64,000 bases of DNA. Source: Paenibacillus senegalimassiliensis. Lineage in GTDB: Bacteria > Bacillota > Bacilli > Paenibacillales > Paenibacillaceae. The stretch's first letter is position 1, and each line of letters starts with the position of its first letter. Positions 57,258 to 64,000 of the stretch are shown in pieces. A model generated the notes under the pieces. It was given only the letters and a program-made list of their open reading frames with translations. It did no database searches and was not told where the DNA came from. Made by a program: the position numbers and the translations under genes. The stretch covers positions 434,001 through 498,000 of the forward strand of contig NZ_LN909046.1 in assembly GCF_001486585.1 (NCBI RefSeq), written 5' to 3'.

Positions 57258-58756
57258 CGAAGAAATATGGGAGGCTGAAGAAGCTGCTGTCCATCTCGTT
57301 GACTGCTACGCTGGCCTTGGGCCTGCTCGCAGGCTGCAACAGCGGCAAAGCCGTGGATAATCAGCAGGAGAAGGTTCTGCGTATCGGGGTGCTGTACGGG
57401 GGATATGACGACTCTTATTTCCGTCAACAATACACTGATGTATATGAGTTTACAAATCAAAATGTCCGTATTGAAATTGTTCCGGCGATTGATCAATCCC
57501 AATATCGGTATCAGGACAGCTCGCAGCCTTATGTTCAGCCTGATTATCTGGAAAGCATGAAGCAGGTCATGGGCGGGAGCAATCCGGTAGACATTGTTGT
57601 GACCGATACTAGCGTGCTTAATCAATTGATTAAGGAAAACATGCTTAAGTCACTGGATCCGTTGATTCAGGAGGATAAATTTGATACGGCGGACTTTGTT
57701 CCTGCGGTAATTGACGGAATCAAGGATATGGGGGAAGGCAACCTGTATGCTCTGACACCTTCTTTCTCTTCCTCAGCATTGTACTATAACAAACAAATCT
57801 TCACGGATGCGGGTGTGGAGCCACCTACGGACAATATGACCTGGGAAGATATCTTTAACCTGGCCCGCCGCGTAACGAAGGGCGAGGGTAAAGAACGCGT
57901 TTACGGCTTCACCTTCAGTCGTTATATGGGCAATGATCCATTCTGGGATATGCAATCCAACTATATCCCTGCGCTTCAGCTCAAAACCTTTGACGAAAAA
58001 GCTGAGACGATGACGGTGAACACGCCGCAATGGACGAAGGTTTGGGAAACGATCAGCAAGCTGTCCAAGGAGAAGGTTCTTCCCGATAGCAACTCCATGA
58101 TGGATGGAATGGATGGCAACTGGACCCCGATCAGCAGCGATATGTTCCTGTCAGGTAAAGTAGCGATGACGATTGGCGAAAATTATTATGTCAACGAAAT
58201 CAATGATGCCAATAACAATGCCTCGAAAATCAAAAACTTTAAGGCTGTGGATTGGGATGTTGTTACGGTTCCTTCCCATCCAGAGAAGCCGGGTGTAGGG
58301 GGAAATATTTGGCTAAATAATTTATTTGCTATCAATAGCGCTGCCCCTAATCCGGAGACGGCCTGGGATTTCATTAAATTTATTAATGGTGCGGACTGGG
58401 CTAAATTAAAATCCCGTAGTAATTCTTATGAAATGCTGGCCCGCAAAACTTATATTCAGCCGAGAAACGGGCTGGATTACAACATTCAAGCATTCTATTT
58501 GTTGAAGCCTATACCACCTAGTGATTCCAAGCTCGATAAATTGATGATGGAGAAGCCAGGACTGTATAGCGTTAACGATAGTGGTCGCCAGTTCTTCCAA
58601 GAGGTGCTGGAGAACAAGAAGACGCCTGAGGAAGCCTTGAAGGCGTGGGAAGAGAAAGGAAATACCATGCTGCAAGAGATTAAGAACAATCCGAAAACCC
58701 AGTTCCAGGGTGACGGTACGCCATTTGTTCCGACCGATGCGGCTGTGGAAGGATAA
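57254..58756 (+). CDS. Extracellular solute-binding lipoprotein (sugar-type, family 1)
   Basis: A 500-residue lipoprotein with a lipobox at Cys28 (LLAGC). The body resembles family 1 carbohydrate-binding proteins (PVDIVVTDTSVLNQL, YALTPSFSSSALYYNKQIF, FLSGKVAMTIGENYY, NPETAWDFIKFINGADWAK). Such proteins normally serve importers with two small MalF/G-type permeases, which are absent here. Its ATG overlaps the second ATPase gene by four bases, so it is a true part of this operon. A terminator follows. Confidence 0.87.
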   Translation: MTKKYGRLKKLLSISLTATLALGLLAGCNSGKAVDNQQEKVLRIGVLYGGYDDSYFRQQYTDVYEFTNQNVRIEIVPAIDQSQYRYQDSSQPYVQPDYLESMKQVMGGSNPVDIVVTDTSVLNQLIKENMLKSLDPLIQEDKFDTADFVPAVIDGIKDMGEGNLYALTPSFSSSALYYNKQIFTDAGVEPPTDNMTWEDIFNLARRVTKGEGKERVYGFTFSRYMGNDPFWDMQSNYIPALQLKTFDEKAETMTVNTPQWTKVWETISKLSKEKVLPDSNSMMDGMDGNWTPISSDMFLSGKVAMTIGENYYVNEINDANNNASKIKNFKAVDWDVVTVPSHPEKPGVGGNIWLNNLFAINSAAPNPETAWDFIKFINGADWAKLKSRSNSYEMLARKTYIQPRNGLDYNIQAFYLLKPIPPSDSKLDKLMMEKPGLYSVNDSGRQFFQEVLENKKTPEEALKAWEEKGNTMLQEIKNNPKTQFQGDGTPFVPTDAAVEG

Positions 58757-58778
58757 TTCTCTAAATTTACCAGCTTAT

Positions 58779-58815
58779 AAAAAGCCGTACGGTGCTAAAC
58801 CGACGGCTTTTTTTG
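58779..58815 (+). terminator. Rho-independent terminator of the ABC operon
   Basis: aaagccgtacggt pairs with accgacggctttt (one mismatch), followed by seven Ts. Confidence 0.85.
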
Positions 58816-58877
58816 CTATTAATGGGTATTCTATAACCAGGCCCAAAATGAGGAAAGAAAGGTACTCTGGTGAAAGG

Positions 58878-59057
58878 ATGATGGCGAGACGTATGCGCTG
58901 GGTGTATTTTAATAAGTTGTATCGAACTAAATTTCAAGCCGGATGCTTGGCCCGCCGGCTGGAACAGGATGGCTGGATTTACGGCTTCGACGATATGCGA
59001 CAAATTGAAATTTACCGTTCCCGTAAGGGCAAGTATGGCGTACGCTTTATTGTCTGA
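58878..59057 (+). CDS. Small basic hypothetical protein
   Basis: A 59-residue basic protein rich in aromatic and arginine residues (YFNKLYRTKFQAGCLARRLE, then DGWIYGFDDMRQIEIYRSRKG). GAAAGG lies just before the two ATGs at 58878 and 58881; ATG 58893 is another option. Codon use looks coding, and it stands alone between a terminator and the tRNA promoter. I do not recognise a family. Confidence 0.55.
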   Translation: MMARRMRWVYFNKLYRTKFQAGCLARRLEQDGWIYGFDDMRQIEIYRSRKGKYGVRFIV

Positions 59058-59087
59058 TCGATGAGTCAGCTCGACCGACCCATGGGC

Positions 59088-59117
59088 TTGACGTGGACTA
59101 CGGAAATCGTGTATATT
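59088..59117 (+). promoter_or_regulatory. Sigma-A promoter of the tRNA pair
   Basis: TTGACG (59088-59093), 18-base spacer, TATATT (59112-59117), about 22 bases before the first tRNA. Confidence 0.65.
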
Positions 59118-59139
59118 ATTAATTGTCGCTGTTTATTGA

Positions 59140-59213
59140 CGCGGGGTGGAGCAGCCCGGTAGCTCGTCGGGCTCATAACCCCAAGGCCGCAGGTTCAAAT
59201 CCTGCCCCCGCAA
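59140..59213 (+). tRNA. Initiator tRNA-Met (CAU)
   Basis: A 74-base tRNA with anticodon CAT. It has the C1 x A72 mismatch that marks initiator tRNA and three G-C pairs in the anticodon stem (GGG...CCC). The CCA end is not encoded. Confidence 0.93.
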
Positions 59214-59229
59214 TTCATTTAAGTCGTTC

Positions 59230-59303
59230 GGGCCCTTAGCTCAGTTGGTTAGAGCGGTCGGCTCATAACCGATTGGTCGGGGGTTCAAGTCCCTCAGGGC
59301 CCA
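59230..59303 (+). tRNA. tRNA with CAU anticodon, probably tRNA-Ile2 (lysidine type)
   Basis: A 74-base tRNA starting GGGCCCTTAGCTCAG with a fully paired acceptor stem. The body (CTTAGCTCAGTTGGTTAGAGC; TTGGTCG; TTCAAGTCC) resembles tRNA-Ile2, whose C34 is changed to lysidine by TilS to read AUA, more than elongator tRNA-Met. The integrated element starts about 110 bases downstream, so its 3' end may be the attachment site. Confidence 0.85.
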
Positions 59304-59312
59304 TAATGCGTG

Positions 59313-59338
59313 AACCCCTTGCCTAGCAAGGGGTTTTT
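59313..59338 (+). terminator. Rho-independent terminator after the tRNA pair
   Basis: aaccccttgc pairs with gcaaggggtt around CTA, followed by TTTTT. Confidence 0.85.
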
Positions 59339-59413
59339 GCTATTTGGTAGGGTGGTAGAGTTGGGGGGATTCGTGCTGCAAAATGACCTTAAATCTATTT
59401 TGCTAACGGAGTC

Positions 59414-60180
59414 TTAAACGTTCGTTGGCTCAAGGGATTTTTCGCTGTGCTTCTTAAGTTCTGCTTCAATTCGATCTACAGCTTCGTCTTGCATTGTAGG
59501 GAGCAAGTGAGAGTATCGCTCGTTGAACATTGCTGGTGTCATACCCAGACGCTCCGCAGCTACTTTAGGATTGATTTCTATTTTGAGAAGAAACGAAGCA
59601 TGGGTATGCCTGAGATCGTGGAAGCGAATTTTCTTTACTCCGGCTTTCCGTACGAGGACAACCATGCCTTCAGTAATTCGCTTTGGCTTGATATAGCCTC
59701 CGGTGGGATAGCAGCAAACTAAATCATTATCCTCGTATGCATCCCCGTATTCCGCTTTTAGCGCTTGGACTTGCTCATAGCGCTCCTGCAGATCGTCCAG
59801 CACGGCCTGAAACAGCTTGACGCTACGTATGGAGTAGTTTGTCTTAGGACGCTGAATAACGAGACCTGAGCGTGTCCAATTGGCCGTTTGTATGACTTTC
59901 AGCTCGCGATGATCGAAATCTATGTCCTGCCAGCGCAGGCCAAGGATCTCTCCGCGACGCATCCCTGTGTAAATGGCCAGAGAGAATACAATATAATGTA
60001 CATGTCCCTTGGAGGACTCCAGGAATTTTGTGAAATCCTCGACAGACCAGAACTGCATCTCCTTCTGTTCATTAGCATTTACTTTACTCCGCATGGACAC
60101 CTTACTCATGACATCTTCAGCAAGCAGACCAGACTCGGTATAGGCGAGACGAAGAGCCCGCTTAAGGGTATTGATGATAG
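59414..60180 (-). pseudogene. Tyrosine recombinase (phage integrase), N-terminally truncated
   Basis: The catalytic domain is complete: Arg in TGMRRGEILGLRWQDIDFD, HDLRHTHASFL, and the tyrosine in MFNERYSHLL. The recognisable part begins around INTLKRALRLAY near 60180. The arm- and core-binding domains (about 150 residues) are missing, and the open frame continues into unrelated DNA antisense to a truncated phage gene. The gene reads toward the tRNA at 59303, as expected for an element inserted into a tRNA 3' end. It is probably a remnant left by a deletion that joined both element arms near 60170-60195. Confidence 0.75.
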
Positions 60181-60189
60181 GGAAGGGAT

Positions 60190-60499
60190 AGACTTCACGG
60201 ACGATGGCAGCCAGGAGCCCGGTGCTCCAGAGGATGAGCTGACGGACTACGAGCGGGAAATTATGGATGAGGTTGAAATCAGCAAGGAGGCTCTTGAGGA
60301 GTTCATTATCAACAAGGCTCCTGTTTTTGAGGACATTCCATTCGACTTCCCAACCCTTCTTAAGCAGCGGAAGGAAGAAAGCAAAACCTGGATGCAGATT
60401 GCCAAGGAGGCAGGCGTACCGAGTTTGCAAATCAGTTCGAAGTATTCCGCGTACAAAAAGCGGGTTGAGAAACTTATGAAAGACGGGGGAGCGGCTTAA
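60190..60499 (+). pseudogene. Phage-like gene fragment lacking its 5' part
   Basis: The coding-like sequence begins around GIDFTDDGSQEPGAPEDEL and continues with an acidic region, then a basic helix-turn-helix-like end (WMQIAKEAGVPSLQISSKYSAYKKRVEKLMKDG). There is no start codon or ribosome site at its left side. The open frame extends further left only over the antisense of the integrase. I do not recognise the family; position suggests a replication or accessory phage gene. Confidence 0.55.
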
Positions 60500-60582
60500 T
60501 TCGTTTCCTGTGATATTAGAATCGGGGAGGGCCATCTGCGGCCCTCTGACCGAACGTATGATCGTCTGAAGGGGTGGTAAGT

Positions 60583-61113
60583 ATGGCAGGGAAGCAATAT
60601 GTATCCCCAGATTATTACGAAAAGAAGCTCGCTAAGGTCATGGAGCGATTTGGTGTAGATGAGCACAACTACGACTGGGGTCGGCACGGTGGCTGGATCG
60701 AATTTCGTTACCGCGGCCAGCTTTACCGGTTTGAGCATAGCGTTGAGAAGGCGAAAGCGAAGGGACAAAGCATCCGGTATGGCAGCGATGCCTTTGCACA
60801 GATTGTTCTGGCTCTTGAGGACTTAGCACGGCTAGTAGAACGAGGTCTGTATGATTTGCAAAACTGGATCGAAGGCATGTGGTTCCTTCCTCCACCGGTT
60901 GTTGTTCCGGAGTATTTTAAGGAGCTTGGATTTGAACACATCCCTGGGGACGCGGCGGAGGTTGAAGACAGATTTCGGGAACTGGCCAAGCAGCGACATC
61001 CGGATGTACTCAAAGATGATGGGACGGCATTTAAGCAGCTACAGCGCGCATCGGAGGATGCTAAACGATATTTCAGCCAGGAGGGGGAGGGTATGGCAGA
61101 TGCCGACTACTGA
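60583..61113 (+). CDS. Phage-region protein with a C-terminal J-like domain
   Basis: A 176-residue protein. The N-terminal 110 residues form an unknown phage-type domain (KQYVSPDYYEKKLAKVMERFGV, WIEFRYRGQLYRFEHSVEKAKAKG). The C-terminus resembles a J domain with HPD at residues 139-141 (ELAKQRHPDVLKDDGTAFKQLQRASEDAKRYF). J domains stimulate Hsp70-type chaperones, so it might recruit host DnaK. The ATG follows GGGGTGG. Codon use is like its phage-type neighbours. Confidence 0.75.
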   Translation: MAGKQYVSPDYYEKKLAKVMERFGVDEHNYDWGRHGGWIEFRYRGQLYRFEHSVEKAKAKGQSIRYGSDAFAQIVLALEDLARLVERGLYDLQNWIEGMWFLPPPVVVPEYFKELGFEHIPGDAAEVEDRFRELAKQRHPDVLKDDGTAFKQLQRASEDAKRYFSQEGEGMADADY

Positions 61114-61201
61114 GAGGTTCACGGATCCAATACCAGCCAAGGGGCAGCAAGAGTTGCGGACTTGGGACGGTGATAAACTTGACTATGCAAAACAATATTG
61201 A
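61100..61201 (+). CDS. 33-residue small protein, phage region
   Basis: A short frame starting at ATG 61100, with GGGGGAGGG about nine bases upstream and overlapping the J-domain gene end. The product is MPTTERFTDP...KLDYAKQY. It overlaps the next gene by 17 bases in another frame. The overlap style is typical of phage genes, but evidence is slim. Confidence 0.4.
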   Translation: MPTTERFTDPIPAKGQQELRTWDGDKLDYAKQY

Positions 61202-61487
61202 GTGGCTAATGGACCAAGTACATCTTGGGAAGATGACGGCAGATGAGACTAATGTCGAGATGGTACGCATGAAGCGCGTGCGAGTAGCCGTTAAGATACC
61301 GGCTGACGTACGCAAAGCGCTCAACACGGCTGTAAGGTCTGGACAGCTGGCCCACAAAAAGCGAGACGGCCACAAGCCGGAAGTGTATTATCATCCAGAT
61401 TTTGAATATCTGGCAAATGACGAGCGTAATCAAGCGGAGCCCCGGGCGATTAAAGCACTTGCAGGCGTACTTGCAAGGCCAGATTGA
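61185..61487 (+). CDS. Hypothetical phage-region protein
   Basis: A 100-residue, rather basic protein (NNIEWLMDQVHLGKMTADE, VAVKIPADVRKALNTAVRSGQLAHKKRDG, EVYYHPDFEYLANDERNQAEPRAI). Start at ATG 61185 is uncertain; GTG 61170 and TTG 61179 are in frame. I do not recognise a family. It lies between the J-domain gene and a convergent tRNA-like gene. Confidence 0.6.
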   Translation: MQNNIEWLMDQVHLGKMTADETNVEMVRMKRVRVAVKIPADVRKALNTAVRSGQLAHKKRDGHKPEVYYHPDFEYLANDERNQAEPRAIKALAGVLARPD

Positions 61488-61511
61488 CGTACATTAAGTG
61501 GCTTAAGTGAA

Positions 61512-61539
61512 ATAAAAAACCGAGGAGATAGTCCTCGGA
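61512..61539 (-). terminator. Terminator of the tRNA-like gene
   Basis: On the minus strand CCGAGGA pairs with TCCTCGG around CTATC, followed by TTTTTTA. It lies five bases after the tRNA-like gene. Confidence 0.75.
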
Positions 61540-61543
61540 TTGC

Positions 61544-61617
61544 TTTACCGGGAGGGACTCGAACCCTCGCCCTTCTGTTTGCGAAACAGGTGCTCTATCC
61601 AACTGAGCTACCGACCT
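61544..61617 (-). tRNA. Alanine-like tRNA (anticodon CGC) with a damaged acceptor stem
   Basis: A 74-base cloverleaf: TAGCTCAG D-arm, anticodon loop TTCGCAA (anticodon CGC), variable loop and T-arm GAGGGTTCGAGTCCCTC. The acceptor pairs AGGTCGG with CCGGTAA: pairs 3 to 7 form, and pair 3-70 is the G-T pair that identifies tRNA-Ala, with A at position 73. Pairs 1-72 and 2-71 do not form. The first anticodon-stem pair is also broken (C27, A43). It has its own terminator. It may be a decaying phage tRNA. Confidence 0.6.
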
Positions 61618-61710
61618 ATAAAAGCTTGCCATAAATGGCTAAGTCCAATCTTATATTACAGTCGATTATTTGTAAACAGACCCATTAAGTGTAGGAAGGA
61701 GGGGGCCTAA

Positions 61711-61860
61711 ATGTTCAAAATTGAATGTGAATGCGGAGCTTCAAACGTAATTGAGGCAGCAGAACACTTAGATAGCGGCAATGTAACTATCTCGTTGGAT
61801 CGTAGTGGAAAGATTGAAGTGTTCTGTTGTGAATGTAGTGAACAAATAAAATCCGAATAA
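61711..61860 (+). CDS. 49-residue cysteine-rich protein, possible zinc ribbon
   Basis: It starts at ATG 61711 with AAGGAGGGGG upstream. The product begins MFKIECECGASNV and ends VFCCECSEQIKSE; CxC near the start and CCxC near the end could bind one zinc ion. Small proteins of this kind are common in phages. No function can be assigned. Confidence 0.6.
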   Translation: MFKIECECGASNVIEAAEHLDSGNVTISLDRSGKIEVFCCECSEQIKSE

Positions 61861-61974
61861 CGCAGTGCGAAAAAGTAGCGCAAAGACCCCCATAACCTAG
61901 CCGGGCGCGGGGGTCAATCGGTAATATATTCCTCTCAACGAATTATACCACAAAGGGGATTGAGGGGAATGGCG

Positions 61975-62460
61975 ATGGTGTGGGAACAGGGAGAGCTTTT
62001 TCCGACAGCAAGTGAGCAGGAGATCCAGCGCACAAAGTTCCTGCTCGGTAAATATACGAAGATGCTGGCGTTGATGAAGGATTTCGAGAACTATGAAGAG
62101 GAATTGAAGCAGGTGGCCATCGATGGAGAAGCAGCTCGCCGGGTCGATCAAGAGGATCTGCATGCGGATAAGACGGCCAATGCGACTATCTTGATTGAAA
62201 AGCAGCGCTGGGTGTATAAACAGTACCAATTCTATACGCAGCAGATCCGCAGAGCCTGGGGACTGATACAGGATCCGGAAGCAAAGCAGGCGGTTGATTA
62301 TCGTTACATCCAGGGGTACTCATATAAGGAGACGTTGCTGTTCTTCCGGCGCAGTTTGAGTGACAGCACTATTCGGCGGAAGATTGGCGAGGGAATGGAG
62401 AGCGTAGCTGAGTCGCTGAAGATCATGGGGTTCTTTGAGCAGTATGATGAGAAGTTTTAA
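61975..62460 (+). CDS. ArpU/RinA-like phage transcription regulator
   Basis: A 161-residue protein. A central coiled-coil region is followed by a C-terminal sigma-4-like helix-turn-helix (AVDYRYIQGYSYKETLLFFRRSLSDSTIRRKIGEGMESVAE), as in ArpU-type late regulators near the end of early phage regions. The ATG at 61975 follows GAGGGG by seven bases; ATG 61969 is an alternative. A gaccccc/gggggtc hairpin lies upstream (61886-61916). Confidence 0.75.
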   Translation: MVWEQGELFPTASEQEIQRTKFLLGKYTKMLALMKDFENYEEELKQVAIDGEAARRVDQEDLHADKTANATILIEKQRWVYKQYQFYTQQIRRAWGLIQDPEAKQAVDYRYIQGYSYKETLLFFRRSLSDSTIRRKIGEGMESVAESLKIMGFFEQYDEKF

Positions 62461-62475
62461 AAAATGGCTAGGAAA

Positions 62476-62522
62476 AGCGGCAAACTAAGACACGAAATAC
62501 AGCCTAATTTGCCGCTATTTTT
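62476..62522 (+). terminator. Terminator after the ArpU-like gene
   Basis: agcggcaaa pairs with tttgccgct across a long loop with additional weak pairing, followed by ATTTTT. Confidence 0.65.
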
Positions 62523-62570
62523 ACTAGACTAATGTCCTTTGACCCAAGCTTTGATTTTTTAATATTTGTC

Positions 62571-63035
62571 CTATAACGCTTTGCGCTGATACTCTATAGC
62601 ATTAATCTTACTTATTAATCGTTCTTCTAGAACTTTTTCGTCTGACCATTTAATTGTATTTATCTGGGCGACATCAAAATGCATATTTTCAAAGTCAGTT
62701 TCTTTGCAAGTTAGAATAACAGACTTTTTTTGTCCTAAAGCATATCCTGCCTCGAGATAAACTCCTGTTTTTTGCTGTGTAAGGTCAGCAATAACCAATT
62801 CACTCTTATCTATTTCAGTAAAGATCTCTGGAACAATGAAATTATTATGTTCCTTCACATCAATGAGAATAGGAGTATACATACAGGCTTGTACGGCCTT
62901 CATAATTGCTTGCCTTGCAGGTTTCATATCATTGTCGAAAGACATTGCAATGAAGATTTGATTTTGTATAAGCTCCTCAAAGAGGATGTCGTGAATGTTA
63001 AGTTGCTCACGAATGGTTGTATTTAATAGTTTCAT
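62571..63035 (-). CDS. Nucleoside 2-deoxyribosyltransferase/TIR-like domain protein
   Basis: A 154-residue protein. FIAMSFDNDMKPARQAI, an ID..EHNN..VPEI segment, SELVIADLTQQKTGVYLEAGYALG and KKSVILTC follow the order of the deoxyribosyltransferase/TIR-like fold. The glutamate in YLEAGYALG corresponds to the catalytic residue that attacks the sugar. Relatives cleave nucleotides or NAD-like molecules, and several serve as effectors in phage defence. The gene starts two bases after its partner's stop, without a clear ribosome site of its own. It is much richer in A+T than the surrounding DNA. Confidence 0.7.
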   Translation of the reverse strand: MKLLNTTIREQLNIHDILFEELIQNQIFIAMSFDNDMKPARQAIMKAVQACMYTPILIDVKEHNNFIVPEIFTEIDKSELVIADLTQQKTGVYLEAGYALGQKKSVILTCKETDFENMHFDVAQINTIKWSDEKVLEERLISKINAIEYQRKAL

Positions 63036-63037
63036 AT

Positions 63038-63424
63038 TTATACGTGTGTCATTTTGCTTGACGTTTGGGTTACCGTCACCATCGCTACCAGAAATTCATA
63101 AGGGGAAAGTTGTTTTAGAAACTCCCACACTTTGTTGAAATTGTATGTGTAATATGGTTCGGATGCTTCTTCGCTATACTGTTCTGTTTTCTCAAATTGA
63201 TCAATACTAATCCCTAATGCGTTCATTATTGATACAACATGTCTTACCGATATTTCTTTATAGTGCCATCTTTGTTCTTCTTCATCTCTCTCATTTGCAT
63301 AATGCTCAGATATGAGTATATCTTTAGCTAGTTCTGTTTCAAATTGGTTTATGATGCTAATTTGAAAGCTATTTAACAACTTATCATTCTCTTTGTAGAT
63401 TTTTAACTTGGGATTCAACCTCAA
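63038..63424 (-). CDS. Unknown protein, partner of the TIR-like gene
   Basis: A 128-residue protein of unknown family, mostly helical (ISIINQFETELAKDILISEHYANERDEEEQ; HVVSIMNALGISIDQFEK; VWEFLKQLSPYEFLVAMVTVTQ). It starts at TTG 63424 after AGGGGG with eight bases between. It lies directly ahead of the TIR-like gene on the same transcript and is equally AT-rich. It might be a sensor, regulator or antidote for the enzyme; the sequence does not tell which. Confidence 0.6.
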   Translation of the reverse strand: MRLNPKLKIYKENDKLLNSFQISIINQFETELAKDILISEHYANERDEEEQRWHYKEISVRHVVSIMNALGISIDQFEKTEQYSEEASEPYYTYNFNKVWEFLKQLSPYEFLVAMVTVTQTSSKMTHV

Positions 63425-63560
63425 ATGTAATTCCCCCTAATATTTATGGATACTGATTTTATATGCTCGTTTTAATTAAATATATGACTACAAATCGAAC
63501 GTAACTTGACCCTAAGTTGAACACCATCTGACGGTTTTCCCGTGATACATTAGGAGCATA

Positions 63561-63633
63561 GAAAAAGGCGAGAATGACACGCACGGCTGCACATGCAGCG
63601 AACAACCGGGGCGTAACTCTTCTCGCTTTTTTC
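63561..63633. terminator. Bidirectional terminator
   Basis: aaaaaggcgagaa and ttctcgctttttt pair at the base, with a ctgca/tgcag hairpin inside the loop. Both outer sides carry A/T runs. It ends the small minus-strand gene to its right. Apart from this element, 63425-63560 holds only an AT-rich probable promoter area for the minus-strand pair. Confidence 0.65.
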
Positions 63634-63636
63634 TGT

Positions 63637-63782
63637 TACTTGCCGAAGTTTGCTGTGAAAACGGCTATTCTTTCTGGAAGGGTTTCAAATGCATAAAGAA
63701 AACCTTTACTGATGCCAAATACAAATAAGATAATCAAACCGATCATGAATAGCTTCTCTATGTATGTTTCTACACGATACAA
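63637..63782 (-). CDS. Small single-pass membrane protein (about 48 residues)
   Basis: On the minus strand GGAAAGGAG precedes a TTG near 63782. The product begins MYRVETYIEKLFMIGLIIL and contains one hydrophobic helix, then FETLPERIAV. A terminator begins just after the expected TAA at 63637. The exact frame across the A run near 63660 is uncertain in my reading, so the end coordinate may be off by one or the frame may differ. The family is unknown. I see nothing recognisable from 63800 to the window end. Confidence 0.35.
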
Positions 63783-64000
63783 TACACATTCTCCTTTCCT
63801 TTGGTATCCTTACTTCCAGAATAACCCTTCTAATGAGCAATATCAAAATAGTTAGGAAGAGGGAGAGAATTTAAGCTTTGGATTGCTATCTTCCATGAAT
63901 CAGAAGGTTAGCATTTTGACTCCATTTCTACCAGCTCGTTAAAATGGTTTTGAGCACTCTAGTAACTAAGTACATATTATTTAAAGCAAAGAGCGTAGCG

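Noticed and set aside
59888-60190. N-terminal part of the plus-strand open frame opposite the integrase
   Set aside because: The coding signal there belongs to the minus-strand integrase with its catalytic motifs; the plus-strand product over this part is an unnatural sequence.
60180-60535. N-terminal part of the minus-strand integrase frame
   Set aside because: It is antisense to a recognisable plus-strand coding segment and does not resemble the core-binding domain of recombinases.
59304-64000. Right attachment copy of the tRNA-Ile2 3' end
   Set aside because: I looked for repeats of the T-arm and acceptor sequence and found none in this window; it may lie further right or be deleted.

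Overview
The window reads as chromosomal DNA of a spore-forming, meso-diaminopimelate-type member of the Bacillota, most likely Paenibacillus or a close relative. The reasons are the bshC-mraZ-...-ftsZ-spoIIGA-sigE-sigG-ylm-divIVA-ileS-lspA-pyr gene order, the bacillithiol gene, strong AGGAGG ribosome sites with many TTG and GTG starts, and mid-range GC. No species can be named from the sequence alone.

Layout. 1-1.9 kb: the 3' end of bshC and an S-adenosylhomocysteine hydrolase. 2.1-22.1 kb: a complete division and cell-wall (dcw) cluster, mraZ-rsmH-ftsL-pbpB-spoVD-murE-murF-mraY-murD-spoVE-murG-murB-murA-divIB-ftsA-ftsZ. It makes the lipid-linked peptidoglycan precursor, polymerises it at the septum or spore cortex, and builds the Z ring. 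22.2-24.9 kb: spoIIGA-sigE-sigG, the early mother-cell and late forespore sigma factors. 25-27.9 kb: a MerR regulator, a textbook 19-bp-spacer MerR promoter and a secreted FMN/FAD reductase lipoprotein. 28-32.5 kb: ylmC, pgeF, ylmE, sepF, ylmG, ylmH and divIVA, the usual division-associated genes after ftsZ. 32.5-36 kb: a T-box-controlled ileS of the long, eukaryote-like kind. 36-40.5 kb: a DUF5665 membrane protein, a DksA-like zinc-finger protein, lspA, rluD and an LL-diaminopimelate-type aminotransferase. 40.5-49.7 kb: the pyrimidine operon pyrR-pyrB-pyrC-carA-carB-pyrF-pyrE behind a PyrR attenuator, without pyrP, pyrK or pyrD. 49.7-51.3 kb: an SLH-anchored GH18 protein. 51.5-58.8 kb: a five-gene operon (ATPase, adaptor lipoprotein, giant FtsX-type permease, second ATPase, sugar-type binding lipoprotein).

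59-64 kb: initiator tRNA-Met and a second CAU tRNA (probably tRNA-Ile2), then a scarred integrated element. It holds an integrase fragment, a truncated phage gene, small phage-like genes including a J-domain protein, a damaged alanine-like tRNA, an ArpU-like regulator, and an AT-rich two-gene unit encoding a nucleoside-deoxyribosyltransferase/TIR-like protein with an unknown partner.

Scattered through the core region are copies or ends of a 212-bp palindromic, MITE-like repeat (full copies at 28403 and 36506). The items most worth follow-up are the hybrid ABC/binding-protein operon, the AT-rich pair in the phage remnant, the MerR-flavoprotein unit, the pseudoknot-like leader before the DUF5665 gene, and the repeat family.
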